Positions 1 to 5,997 of a DNA stretch of 10,433 nucleotides are shown here, one piece after another. Source of the DNA: Bacillota bacterium (GTDB lineage: Bacteria > Bacillota > Dethiobacteria > Dethiobacterales > Dethiobacteraceae). Under the pieces are notes generated by a model. It had not been told where the DNA came from and did not search any database. It saw only the letters and a program-made list of their open reading frames with translations. Both the position numbers and the translations under genes were made by a program. Within the stretch, counting starts at the first letter, position 1. Each line of letters begins with the position of its first letter. Location: contig QLUI01000038.1 of assembly GCA_018725345.1 (NCBI GenBank), positions 1-10,433 of the forward strand, read 5' to 3'.

Positions 1-59
1 CGCTGAAACCGTCAAGCACTTTCGGACAGCCTTCTTAACGGTCCTTTGCACCCCGCAAG

Positions 60-76
60 AGTGAACTCGTTTAAGC
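60..76 (+). repeat. 17-bp direct repeat, left copy
   Basis: The sequence agtgaactcgtttaagc occurs here and again as the last 17 bases of the window (10417-10433). The flanking base on the left differs (g at 59, c at 10416), so the match starts abruptly; it cannot be followed rightward past 10433. Here its last 8 bases form the left arm of the perfect hairpin at 69-87. Confidence 0.8.
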
Positions 77-87
77 AAAGCTTAAAC
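69..87. repeat. Perfect 8-bp inverted repeat with 3-nt loop
   Basis: GTTTAAGC, AAA, GCTTAAAC: eight uninterrupted complementary bases around a three-base loop. No T-run follows on either strand, so it is not an intrinsic terminator. It sits inside a larger potential stem formed by 51-55 with 90-94, which suggests an RNA junction or a mobile-element end rather than a chance palindrome. Confidence 0.7.
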
Positions 88-121
88 ATCGGGGAATCAG
101 GTGGAAAGTCTACTCCACATG

Positions 122-157
122 ATTAAAAATTCCCACCTACAGATCCTTAGAGGTGGG
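122..157 (-). terminator. Probable intrinsic terminator of the leftward cysE-rlmB operon
   Basis: On the minus strand CCCACCT (157-151) pairs perfectly with AGGTGGG (138-132) around a 12-nt loop, followed by AATTTTTAATC. A GC-rich stem of seven pairs with a nearby T-run fits a rho-independent terminator, and it lies about 100 nt downstream of the rlmB stop in the right orientation. The two A residues between stem and T-run weaken it. The same hairpin could be the right-end palindrome of an IS200/IS605-type element. Confidence 0.5.
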
Positions 158-257
158 TCTTAACCCAAAAGAAAAACCAAGATAAAAATACGTAGGCTAC
201 TCCCAGGCGTATCCGAACACAGTCAAAAGGACACAGACAAAAAAACCGTTCCCTTTG

Positions 258-995
258 TCAAAGCCATTCCCGCTGGCGGTACACCTCATAAAACAAAAGT
301 GCCCCTGCCACCGAAGCATTAAGAGATGCTACCTTCCCCCTCATCGGCAAGCGAACTAAATAGTCACATTTTTCTTTCACCAAACGGGTTAAGCCTTCAC
401 CCTCACTGCCGATTACCAGAGCCACAGCCCCTTTATAGTCGCCTTTTGGGTAGAGCGTCTCCCCGCCCATATCGGCTCCATACACCCACAACCCCGCCTC
501 TTTACACTGGTCGAGGCAGCGAGCTATACTTCCAACCTGAGCCACCGGAAGATATTCAGCCGCTCCCGCTGCCGTGCGGACAGCTGCCGGCGTCATTTGA
601 GCGGCACGTCGCTCCGGGATCACTACTCCATGGCAACCGGCGGCATATGCTGTTCTAATCAGGGCGCCTAAATTGTGCGGGTCCTGCACATGGTCTAACA
701 GCACCAAAAACGGGGGTTCTTCCCGACGGGCCAGAAGCAGTTCCTCAAATGGAGTATAGCGAAACGGCGACGTCTCAGCCAGAATCCCTTGATGATTGCG
801 GGTAACTGCAAGCTTCTCAAAAGCAGCCTTATCCCTGTATTCTATGGGTATCGCTAATTTTTCAGCTAAAGCGAGCACTTCAGTCACCAGTTTGCCGCTT
901 GAACCTTTCTGGAGCAAGATGCGGGTAATTTTCGAGCCTGCCTCTAATGCCTCCAGAACCGGCCGCCTTCCCTCTATCGTCCTTTTTTCCTCCAT
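258..995 (-). CDS. rlmB: 23S rRNA/tRNA 2'-O-ribose methyltransferase, TrmH/RlmB (SpoU) family
   Basis: A predicted SAM-dependent 2'-O-methyltransferase of the SPOUT superfamily, close in sequence pattern to B. subtilis YacO/TrmH and E. coli RlmB, which methylates G2251 in the 23S P-loop. The protein has an N-terminal substrate-binding domain (about residues 5-75, ending with the HQG(I/V) motif), then the knotted catalytic domain. Motif 1 is DPHNLGALIRTA (105-116), motif 2 VIGSEGEGL (194-202), and motif 3 LPMRGKVASLNASVAG (216-231). Length is 245 aa, normal for the family. I choose the ATG at 995-993 because GAGGTG lies just upstream; a GTG at 1007 would overlap the thyX stop as GTGA but has poor Shine-Dalgarno support. 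It is the last gene of the cysE operon. The exact RNA substrate cannot be read from sequence. Confidence 0.93.
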   Translation of the reverse strand: MEEKRTIEGRRPVLEALEAGSKITRILLQKGSSGKLVTEVLALAEKLAIPIEYRDKAAFEKLAVTRNHQGILAETSPFRYTPFEELLLARREEPPFLVLLDHVQDPHNLGALIRTAYAAGCHGVVIPERRAAQMTPAAVRTAAGAAEYLPVAQVGSIARCLDQCKEAGLWVYGADMGGETLYPKGDYKGAVALVIGSEGEGLTRLVKEKCDYLVRLPMRGKVASLNASVAGALLFYEVYRQREWL

Positions 996-1003
996 CACGC
1001 ACC

Positions 1004-1690
1004 TCACATCTTCCGGAATTTTTCCTGAACGTCAGTAATTTCTCCACAAGTCATCTCCCCTTCGGGGCAAACTCCTTGGCTGACGCAGGCTGGACCGGCA
1101 GAGGCAAATAGATTGGGCGCCACTCTTTTTACTTCCTGATAGATGGTTTCTGCCAGCAGACGGATCTCCCATTGTGCTCGGTTACAGCAGCGCGTGACAA
1201 AAAAATTATGCAGGCTTCTTGCGTTCATAGTAAAAACAAGCTTGGTCTCGCAGGCATTTGGCAGCAGATATCGAGCATCTTCGCGATGAACCATCCCGCG
1301 TAAAACTTGGTATGCCTGGCGTATTTGCTCCATCTGTTGACGGAACAACTGCTCCGCCTCACTGTTTGCTGCAATAGCAGGCGGCACGATATAAGTAAAA
1401 ATATCCTCACGAACATAACGCTGCGATTTTTGAGAGTATGAAGCAATGCGGTGCCTCACCAACTGGTGCGAAAGAGCCCGGCTCACTCCTTCGATCGCGA
1501 AAGTAAAACTCACATGCTCTAGCGGAGAAAAATGTCCCATTTCCGCCAGTTTAGTAATAAGCTGCTCTGCCTTAGGCATTGTCAGAGCATCAAGCAGAGC
1601 ATCAGCTCCGGCGGAGGAATAGCACAGCCGCGCTGCTGCCGCCACAATTTTTTCAGGTTGTGGTGTATATGCAAGCAATGTTACTTTCAT
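1004..1690 (-). CDS. thyX: Flavin-dependent thymidylate synthase
   Basis: Converts dUMP to dTMP using FAD, NADPH and methylene-tetrahydrofolate, supplying DNA precursors without the dihydrofolate by-product of ThyA. The ThyX signature RHRX7S is intact: R79-H80-R81 with S89 in RHRIASYSQKSQRY. The conserved GHFSPLEH segment is at 52-59, and a cysteine-rich C-terminus (GPACVSQGVCPEGEMTCGE) closes the protein. Length is 228 aa, normal for the family. The ATG at 1690 directly abuts the mrnC stop (TGA then ATG) and has GGGGGAGG eight bases upstream, so start and translational coupling are well supported. It sits inside a cysteine/RNA-maturation operon with no functional tie to it beyond growth. No thyA is visible here, though one elsewhere cannot be excluded. 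Confidence 0.96.
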   Translation of the reverse strand: MKVTLLAYTPQPEKIVAAAARLCYSSAGADALLDALTMPKAEQLITKLAEMGHFSPLEHVSFTFAIEGVSRALSHQLVRHRIASYSQKSQRYVREDIFTYIVPPAIAANSEAEQLFRQQMEQIRQAYQVLRGMVHREDARYLLPNACETKLVFTMNARSLHNFFVTRCCNRAQWEIRLLAETIYQEVKRVAPNLFASAGPACVSQGVCPEGEMTCGEITDVQEKFRKM

Positions 1691-2062
1691 TCATTCTTCC
1701 TCCCCCGCTTTAACCAAAGCAAACAACTGGCTGAGCCGCTCTTGCGAACCATTTAAATATAACCAGCCCAAGAGCGCTTCAAAGCCGGTGGCGCGGCGAT
1801 AAGTAGCCATATCCGCATTCTTTGGCACACGCCCCTTCGTATTACGACCCCTACGGACAATATCGGCTTCCTCTTCTGTCAGATGCAGCTCTATTTGCCT
1901 TAAAATTGCATCTTGTCCACCTGCCCGCACAATTTCGGTTGCTTTTTTATGCAAGCGGTTGATAGGCAACACCTTGTCATTTATCAGTTTCTGCCGGACG
2001 TACAATTCGAACACGGCATCTCCCACATAAGCCAGCAGAAGCGGCGGCAAGTTATCTTTCAT
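1691..2062 (-). CDS. mrnC: Mini-ribonuclease III (23S rRNA maturation)
   Basis: A dsRNA-specific endonuclease that trims 23S rRNA precursor ends in Bacillota. It is an RNase III catalytic domain without the dsRNA-binding domain, acting as a dimer. Visible signatures are AYVGDAVFELYVR (11-23, catalytic Asp15), RGRN (71-74), PKN (80-82) and GFEALLGWLYL (93-103), which carries the second acidic residue. With the ATG at 2062-2060 the protein is 123 aa, as expected for Mini-III. The frame stays open upstream to 2191, but that extension lies inside cysS, is basic and low in family similarity, and is rejected. The gene overlaps the cysS end by 11 bp. The only upstream purine-rich site (AGGTGG) is about 13 nt away, so initiation probably depends on coupling to cysS. 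Confidence 0.94.
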   Translation of the reverse strand: MKDNLPPLLLAYVGDAVFELYVRQKLINDKVLPINRLHKKATEIVRAGGQDAILRQIELHLTEEEADIVRRGRNTKGRVPKNADMATYRRATGFEALLGWLYLNGSQERLSQLFALVKAGEEE

Positions 2063-3473
2063 TTTGTTTTTTCCGCCACCTGACTCCCTGGGGCGTATCT
2101 TCCAGCACAATGCCCATGGCCTGCAGTTCGGCACGAATAGCATCTGCCGCAGCCCAATCTTTTGCAAACCGCGCCGCCTGGCGACCATCAATCAGCGCAT
2201 TTACTTTAAAATCCAGCTCTTTTTCCGCTTCCATGGAGAAAAAACCAAGGATACTGCCGACTTCTTCAAAGAAGGTCAACGTTTTTTCCGCCACAATCCG
2301 CGACGGTTCTCGGTTTTGCAGATAAGTATTTGTTTCCCTAGCCAAATCAAACAGTACTGCCAGTCCGTCTGCCGTATTAAAATCATCATCCATCGCTGCG
2401 ATAAATCGATTTCGATATCCCGACAAAGCAGCCAACTTTTCCTGCACATCCACCGTTTCAGCCTTGTCCTGAGGCAGTTTTTCCAGAAGATCACGCAAAT
2501 TATAAACCACATTGTTCAGTCGTGCCAGGCCGCTCTCCGTCTGCTTGAGCTGCTCTGCAGAATAGTTAATGGGATTACGATAATGTGCTGACAGCATAAA
2601 AAAACGTATCACTTCAGGATCAACATGCTTACGAATTTCGCGCACCGTTATAAAATTCCCGAGTGACTTAGACATTTTCTCTTGGTTGATATTCAAATAG
2701 CCCGCATGCAGCCAATATTTAGCAAATTTTTTGCCTGTCGCACCCTCGCTTTGTGCCTTCTCGTTTTCATGATGAGGGAAAATTAAATCCGACCCCCCCG
2801 CATGAATGTCAAGCGTATCCCCTAGATACTTGCTTGCCATTACCGAACATTCAATATGCCAGCCCGGCCGTCCTTTGCCCCAAGGACTCTGCCAGGCAGG
2901 CTCGCCTGGCTTTTGTTTTTTCCAAAGGGCAAAATCGAGCGGATATCTTTTCCGTTCGTCCACATCAACTCGAGCACCTGACACCAATTCAGCAAGCGGC
3001 TGGTTTGACAATTCACCATACTGCTCGAAAGCCGGCGCATGAAAGTATACATCATCATCCACCTCATAGGCCATTCCCTTCTCAATCAAGGTCTGAATCA
3101 AAGCCACCATTTCCGTGATATGCTCCGTCGCTTTGGGATGAAAATCAGCCGGCTCCACACCCAAAGCCTGCACATCTTCAAAATATGCCAAAATAAAGCG
3201 CTCCGCCAACTCCGCAACAGTAATACCCAGTTCATTGGCGCGTTTAATCATTTTATCATCTATATCGGTAAAATTCTGGACAAATTTAACTTCATATCCG
3301 CGCCAACGGAGATAGCGACGGATTACATCAAAAACAATAAAAATCCGAGCATTACCGATGTGGAAAAAATCGTAAACCGTAGGGCCGCAAGCATAAATTC
3401 CCACCTTGTTCTCATTTACCGGCACAAACTCTTCTTTTTTTCTCGTTACTGTGTTGAACACGCGGATGGTCAC
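2052..3473 (-). CDS. cysS: Cysteinyl-tRNA synthetase
   Basis: Class I aminoacyl-tRNA synthetase that charges tRNA-Cys. In the numbering from the chosen start, the zinc ligands are C29, C209, H234 and E238, the usual set. The HIGH motif is HIGN (38-41) and the KMSKS motif is intact at 266-270. A C-terminal DALR/anticodon-binding region follows. Length is 473 aa. I place the start at the GTG 3473-3471, not the ATG at 3497. The Shine-Dalgarno AAGGAGG falls between them, ten bases before the GTG; the GTG forms a GTGA overlap with the cysE stop; and related proteins begin just before the equivalent of IRVFNT. The eight residues upstream (including GGQEK) would be translated Shine-Dalgarno. Second gene of the operon behind the T-box. 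Confidence 0.96.
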   Translation of the reverse strand: MTIRVFNTVTRKKEEFVPVNENKVGIYACGPTVYDFFHIGNARIFIVFDVIRRYLRWRGYEVKFVQNFTDIDDKMIKRANELGITVAELAERFILAYFEDVQALGVEPADFHPKATEHITEMVALIQTLIEKGMAYEVDDDVYFHAPAFEQYGELSNQPLAELVSGARVDVDERKRYPLDFALWKKQKPGEPAWQSPWGKGRPGWHIECSVMASKYLGDTLDIHAGGSDLIFPHHENEKAQSEGATGKKFAKYWLHAGYLNINQEKMSKSLGNFITVREIRKHVDPEVIRFFMLSAHYRNPINYSAEQLKQTESGLARLNNVVYNLRDLLEKLPQDKAETVDVQEKLAALSGYRNRFIAAMDDDFNTADGLAVLFDLARETNTYLQNREPSRIVAEKTLTFFEEVGSILGFFSMEAEKELDFKVNALIDGRQAARFAKDWAAADAIRAELQAMGIVLEDTPQGVRWRKKQNER

Positions 3474-4120
3474 TTTCTCTTGTCCTCCTTGAGGCACTTT
3501 TCCTGCTGAAAACGCAAATCATCAATCTGTCTCTGCAAGCAATGCATCATCTCTGCCACAGGATCCGGCAGAACCTCGTGATTTAAGTCGACCGATGGGA
3601 TCCGTTCACCTTCATAAATTACCACACGTCCGGGGACACCAACCACAGTGGTGTTTGCAGGCACATTGTTTAGCACGACTGACCCGGCACCGATTTTGGC
3701 ATAATCACCAATTACGACCGGACCTAAAATTTTTGCTCCTGTACCAATAACTACATTATTTCCTACAGTCGGGTGCCGCTTACCTTTTTCTTTGCCTGTT
3801 CCTCCCAAGGTAACACCTTGGTAAAGCGTCACATTATCTCCCACTTCTGCCGTTTCGCCGATTACCACTCCCATGCCATGGTCAATAAATACCCCGTTTC
3901 CGATTTTTGCGCCGGGATGAATTTCCACCCCACTCACAAGCCGGGCAATTTGGGATATCACCCGCGGCAATAGAATCAGTCCCCGCTTATGCAAAGAATG
4001 TGCTAAGCGGTACAGCAAAATGGCATGAAGTCCGGGATAACAAAGGACAACTTCCCAAAAACTCTTTGCGGCCGGATCCCGCTCAAAGATGGCACTGATA
4101 TCTTTCTTTAACCAGTTCAT
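3470..4120 (-). CDS. cysE: Serine O-acetyltransferase
   Basis: Makes O-acetyl-L-serine from serine and acetyl-CoA, the first committed step of cysteine synthesis. The protein has an N-terminal helical region (about 1-62), then a left-handed beta-helix built from hexapeptide repeats: VEIHPGAKIGNGVFIDHGMGVVIGE at 65-89 in register, with the catalytic D80-H81 pair and the loop VTLGGTGKEKGKRHPTVG. At 216 aa it is the short (EpsC-like) form that lacks the long N-terminal extension of enteric CysE. The ATG at 4120 has GGGGAG seven bases upstream. It is the first gene after a T-box leader, and its TGA overlaps the cysS GTG by four bases. Regulation by uncharged tRNA-Cys is the natural reading; feedback inhibition by cysteine is typical of the family but not visible. 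Confidence 0.95.
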   Translation of the reverse strand: MNWLKKDISAIFERDPAAKSFWEVVLCYPGLHAILLYRLAHSLHKRGLILLPRVISQIARLVSGVEIHPGAKIGNGVFIDHGMGVVIGETAEVGDNVTLYQGVTLGGTGKEKGKRHPTVGNNVVIGTGAKILGPVVIGDYAKIGAGSVVLNNVPANTTVVGVPGRVVIYEGERIPSVDLNHEVLPDPVAEMMHCLQRQIDDLRFQQEKCLKEDKRK

Positions 4121-4170
4121 CGCTCTACTCCCCTGCGATATTTAGAAGTGAATGAAGCAGTTTCCTATGC

Positions 4171-4199
4171 AATAAAAATAGCCGCCCCCTCAGAGACGG
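4171..4199 (-). terminator. T-box-associated transcription terminator
   Basis: Seven-pair stem (4199-4193 with 4188-4182, two G-U pairs) with a four-base loop, then TATTTTTATT on the minus strand. Its 5' arm is shared with the antiterminator, so the two structures are mutually exclusive. Confidence 0.85.
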
Positions 4200-4299
4200 T
4201 TTCCCGCGATTCCACCCTGCTTGGGCATAGACTGTCCCACTCAAGACGGATAACAGCCGCACCGTGCTTTCCTACTTTGGTTCAGAAGACATACTCATT
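4171..4299 (-). promoter_or_regulatory. T-box riboswitch leader of the cysE-cysS operon (predicted tRNA-Cys sensing)
   Basis: Minus-strand transcript between the promoter and cysE. The T-box core AGGGTGGAATCGCGG lies at 4218-4204. It can form the classic antiterminator: CAGGG (4219-4215) pairs with CTCTG (4195-4191), leaving the seven-base bulge TGGAATC, and GCGG pairs with CCGT around GAAA. The competing terminator is CCGTCTC (4199-4193) with GGGGCGG (4188-4182), followed by TATTTTTATT. A stem just upstream of the T-box (about 4245-4220) fits the Stem III position. The variable bulge base is A, which would pair with a U discriminator as found in tRNA-Cys. Only about 80 nt separate the predicted transcription start from the T-box, far less than a usual full Stem I, so I could not assign the specifier codon with confidence (a TGC occurs at 4261-4259). 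Confidence 0.88.
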
Positions 4300-4305
4300 A
4301 TCCTT

Positions 4306-4335
4306 ATTATAAAAGGCTCGCGGCGCTTTTGTCAA
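4306..4335 (-). promoter_or_regulatory. Sigma-A type promoter of the cysE operon
   Basis: Perfect TTGACA (4335-4330) and perfect TATAAT (4311-4306) with an 18-bp spacer on the minus strand, in the gltX-cysE gap and just upstream of the T-box. The transcription start is expected near 4299. Confidence 0.85.
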
Positions 4336-4387
4336 CAGGGCGACAGTTGCGACATTTTCTTAACCGAAAACGCTTAATTTTTATAAA

Positions 4388-5860
4388 TTATCTTTTCGGA
4401 AATCTGCGCAAGCTCTCTTCCAGACGCTGCGCTACAACAGTTGGCCCTAGAAGAGTCAGGATGGCGATTAAATCACGCCCTTGCGACTGGCCGGAGACGG
4501 CTACCCTGACTGTCATAAAAAGAGCCTTTCCTTTCACGTTAAGCTCTTTGCCAAGCTCTTTTAAAATCTGCCGCACTTCTTCGCCGCTCCAGTCCTCCAT
4601 TTCAAGCGCTTTCTCACGAAATTTCCGCATTACTGCCGGGGAGGACTCCAGCGCCAGCACATCTTTTGCCTCATCATCATCTTCAGACAGCTCCACCGTT
4701 TCTCCAAAGAAAACTTTCACCAACGCCGGTACCTCTGCCAGATAGTGCAAACCGTCTCTTGCCGTGGCAATAACTTGTTGGAGCCAATCCAGACGCTCCG
4801 TTGTCTCTCCCTCGTCAAGTAAACCCGCTTTTAGCAGATAAGGAATACAGCATGCCGTTAACTGCTCGAGTGACATTCCCTTTAGGTAGTGAAAATTCAT
4901 CCACTTCAATTTTTCCAAGTTAAACACGGCTGGACTTTTAGCAACCCGCTCCAGTGAAAATCTTGCCACCAGCTCAGAGATAGAAAATATCTCTTCCTCA
5001 CCCTCCGGGGACCAGCCTAAAAGCGCCAGAAAGTTAGTTAATGCTTCCGGCAAATATCCTTCCTGACGATACTGCTCCACCGAAGTAGAGCCGTGGCGCT
5101 TACTCATTTTCGAGCGATCTTCCCCAAGAATCAAGGAAATATGGGCAAACTTAGGCACCGGAAAATTCAGCGCCTCATAGAGCAAAAGCTGACGAGGCGT
5201 ATTAGAGAGATGTTCCTCACCGCGCAGAACATGAGTAATTCCCATCAGTGCATCGTCTAACACGACCGCAAAATTATACACCGGAATTCCGTCTGACTTA
5301 ACAATAACATAGTCGCCAATCCCGTCACTCTCAAACTCCACCAAGCCGCGGATCAAATCATCCACCACCACCGGACGCCCCTCCGGCACACGAAAGCGCA
5401 CAACAGGTTTGTCTGTCAAAGCAAGCCTTTCTTCCTTTTCCTTGCCGGAAAGGTTGCGGCATTTACCTAAGTAGCGGGGCGACTGACCCTTAGCAATTAA
5501 AGCCTGCCGCTCAGCTTCCAATTCTTCTTCGCTACAGTAACAATGATAAGCCTGTCCCGTTTCAAGCAACTTCTGCGTGTAAGGATGATAGATCTGAAGC
5601 CGCTCTTTTTGCCGATAAGGCCCATGATCCCCGCCGACCCCAATCCCTTCATCCCAATCCAACCCAAGCCAGTTAAGAGTTGCCAAAATCTGCTCCTCGT
5701 ATTCCGGCGTGGAGCGTTCAAGATCCGTATCTTCGATGCGCACAATAAACTCTCCGCCGTAGCGTCTGGCAAACAACCAGTTAAATAAAGCAGATCTCGC
5801 ACCGCCGATATGCATTGGTCCTGTCGGGCTTGGAGCAAATCTTACCCTTATCTTTGCCAT
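4388..5860 (-). CDS. gltX: Glutamyl-tRNA synthetase
   Basis: Class I synthetase that charges tRNA-Glu; in many Bacillota it also misacylates tRNA-Gln for GatCAB, which cannot be decided here. The Rossmann catalytic domain starts RFAPSPTGPMHIGGAR, with the HIGH-class motif HIGG at 17-20. A zinc-binding insert is seen as C107, C109, Y130 and C134. The KMSKS-class motif is KMSKR at 251-255 in SKMSKRHG. An alpha-helical anticodon-binding domain fills the C-terminal third. Length is 490 aa, normal for the family. The ATG at 5860 has GGGAGG seven bases upstream. In the common Bacillota order gltX follows ispF directly; here nadE lies between them in the opposite direction, so gltX has its own promoter. 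No clear terminator follows it before the cysE promoter. Confidence 0.97.
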   Translation of the reverse strand: MAKIRVRFAPSPTGPMHIGGARSALFNWLFARRYGGEFIVRIEDTDLERSTPEYEEQILATLNWLGLDWDEGIGVGGDHGPYRQKERLQIYHPYTQKLLETGQAYHCYCSEEELEAERQALIAKGQSPRYLGKCRNLSGKEKEERLALTDKPVVRFRVPEGRPVVVDDLIRGLVEFESDGIGDYVIVKSDGIPVYNFAVVLDDALMGITHVLRGEEHLSNTPRQLLLYEALNFPVPKFAHISLILGEDRSKMSKRHGSTSVEQYRQEGYLPEALTNFLALLGWSPEGEEEIFSISELVARFSLERVAKSPAVFNLEKLKWMNFHYLKGMSLEQLTACCIPYLLKAGLLDEGETTERLDWLQQVIATARDGLHYLAEVPALVKVFFGETVELSEDDDEAKDVLALESSPAVMRKFREKALEMEDWSGEEVRQILKELGKELNVKGKALFMTVRVAVSGQSQGRDLIAILTLLGPTVVAQRLEESLRRFPKR

Positions 5861-5895
5861 AACCTAACCTCCCGCCTTAGCACATTTTTTAGGTT
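5861..5895 (-). promoter_or_regulatory. Inverted repeat around the gltX Shine-Dalgarno
   Basis: AACCTAA (5895-5889 on the minus strand) is the perfect complement of TTAGGTT (5867-5861), the seven-base spacer between the Shine-Dalgarno GGGAGG (5873-5868) and the ATG. The mRNA could fold into a 7-bp stem with a 21-nt loop holding the ribosome binding site. A regulatory role is inference. Confidence 0.45.
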
Positions 5896-5905
5896 TTACT
5901 GTCAG

Positions 5906-5934
5906 ATTATACTACCAGAAAAAACTGTCCGCAA
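5906..5934 (-). promoter_or_regulatory. Promoter of gltX
   Basis: On the minus strand TATAAT (5911-5906) with TTGCGG (5934-5929) 17 bp upstream. The -10 is perfect and the -35 matches only the TTG core. The predicted start near 5899 gives a leader of about 40 nt. Confidence 0.6.
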
Positions 5935-5960
5935 CAAGCACACGTTCAATATGATATAAT
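5932..5960 (+). promoter_or_regulatory. Promoter of nadE
   Basis: Perfect TATAAT at 5955-5960 on the plus strand, 37 bp before the nadE ATG. At 17-bp spacing the -35 position reads CAACAA (5932-5937), a poor match, so the promoter may be weak or activator-dependent. This -35 region overlaps the gltX -35 (5929-5934). Confidence 0.5.
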
Positions 5961-5997
5961 ATAAAATAATTCATCTGCCGCCACAGGAGGAAAGCGA

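Larger units (their letters stand above)
7..126 (+). pseudogene. Possible C-terminal tail of a TnpB-like (IS200/IS605 OrfB) protein
   Basis: One plus-strand frame is open from 7 to a TAA at 124-126 and encodes about 39 residues, including VNSFKQSLN and ESGGKSTP. To my eye this resembles the variable, polar, K/Q/S-rich tails of TnpB proteins beyond the zinc ribbon. A palindromic hairpin just after the stop (132-157) is where the right end of such elements sits. Against it, an in-frame TGA lies at 4-6, no catalytic or zinc-ribbon motif is inside the window, and the same bases form hairpins that could themselves explain the sequence. I treat it as a decayed fragment at most; a non-coding origin is equally possible. 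Confidence 0.22.
1..257. other. Intergenic region downstream of rlmB, rich in inverted repeats
   Basis: No convincing complete gene lies in this stretch. Four inverted repeats are visible. CCCCG (51-55) pairs with CGGGG (90-94) and encloses a GAG-UGAA-CUC mini-hairpin (59-68) and a perfect 8-bp hairpin (69-87). An imperfect 11-position stem follows (95-105 with 114-124, one G/A mismatch), then a 7-bp GC-rich hairpin (132-138 with 151-157). A weaker 5-bp stem (188-192 with 208-212) is followed, on the minus strand, by a T-rich run. The series resembles the right end of an IS200/IS605-family element or a structured RNA; alternatively the last two stems are simply terminators for the leftward operon. 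Confidence 0.5.

Noticed and set aside
101..118. GGAAAGTC-like sequence recalling the 5' region of RNase P RNA
   Set aside because: Only a short match; the rest of the conserved RNase P core is missing in this 257-bp gap.
1..257. CRISPR array, tRNA, 6S RNA or SRP RNA in the left intergenic region
   Set aside because: No regularly spaced direct repeats, no cloverleaf, and no recognisable conserved core of these RNAs on either strand.
326..658. Plus-strand open frame of 110 codons
   Set aside because: Lies wholly within rlmB on the opposite strand; proline/leucine-rich reading without motifs or ribosome binding site.
2063..2191. N-terminal extension of mrnC (43 residues)
   Set aside because: The extension is the shifted reading of the cysS 3' end; Mini-RNase III family members start near the chosen methionine.
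3039..3509. Plus-strand open frame of 156 codons
   Set aside because: Antisense to the conserved 5' half of cysS; no recognisable domain, and the sense protein carries all expected catalytic residues.
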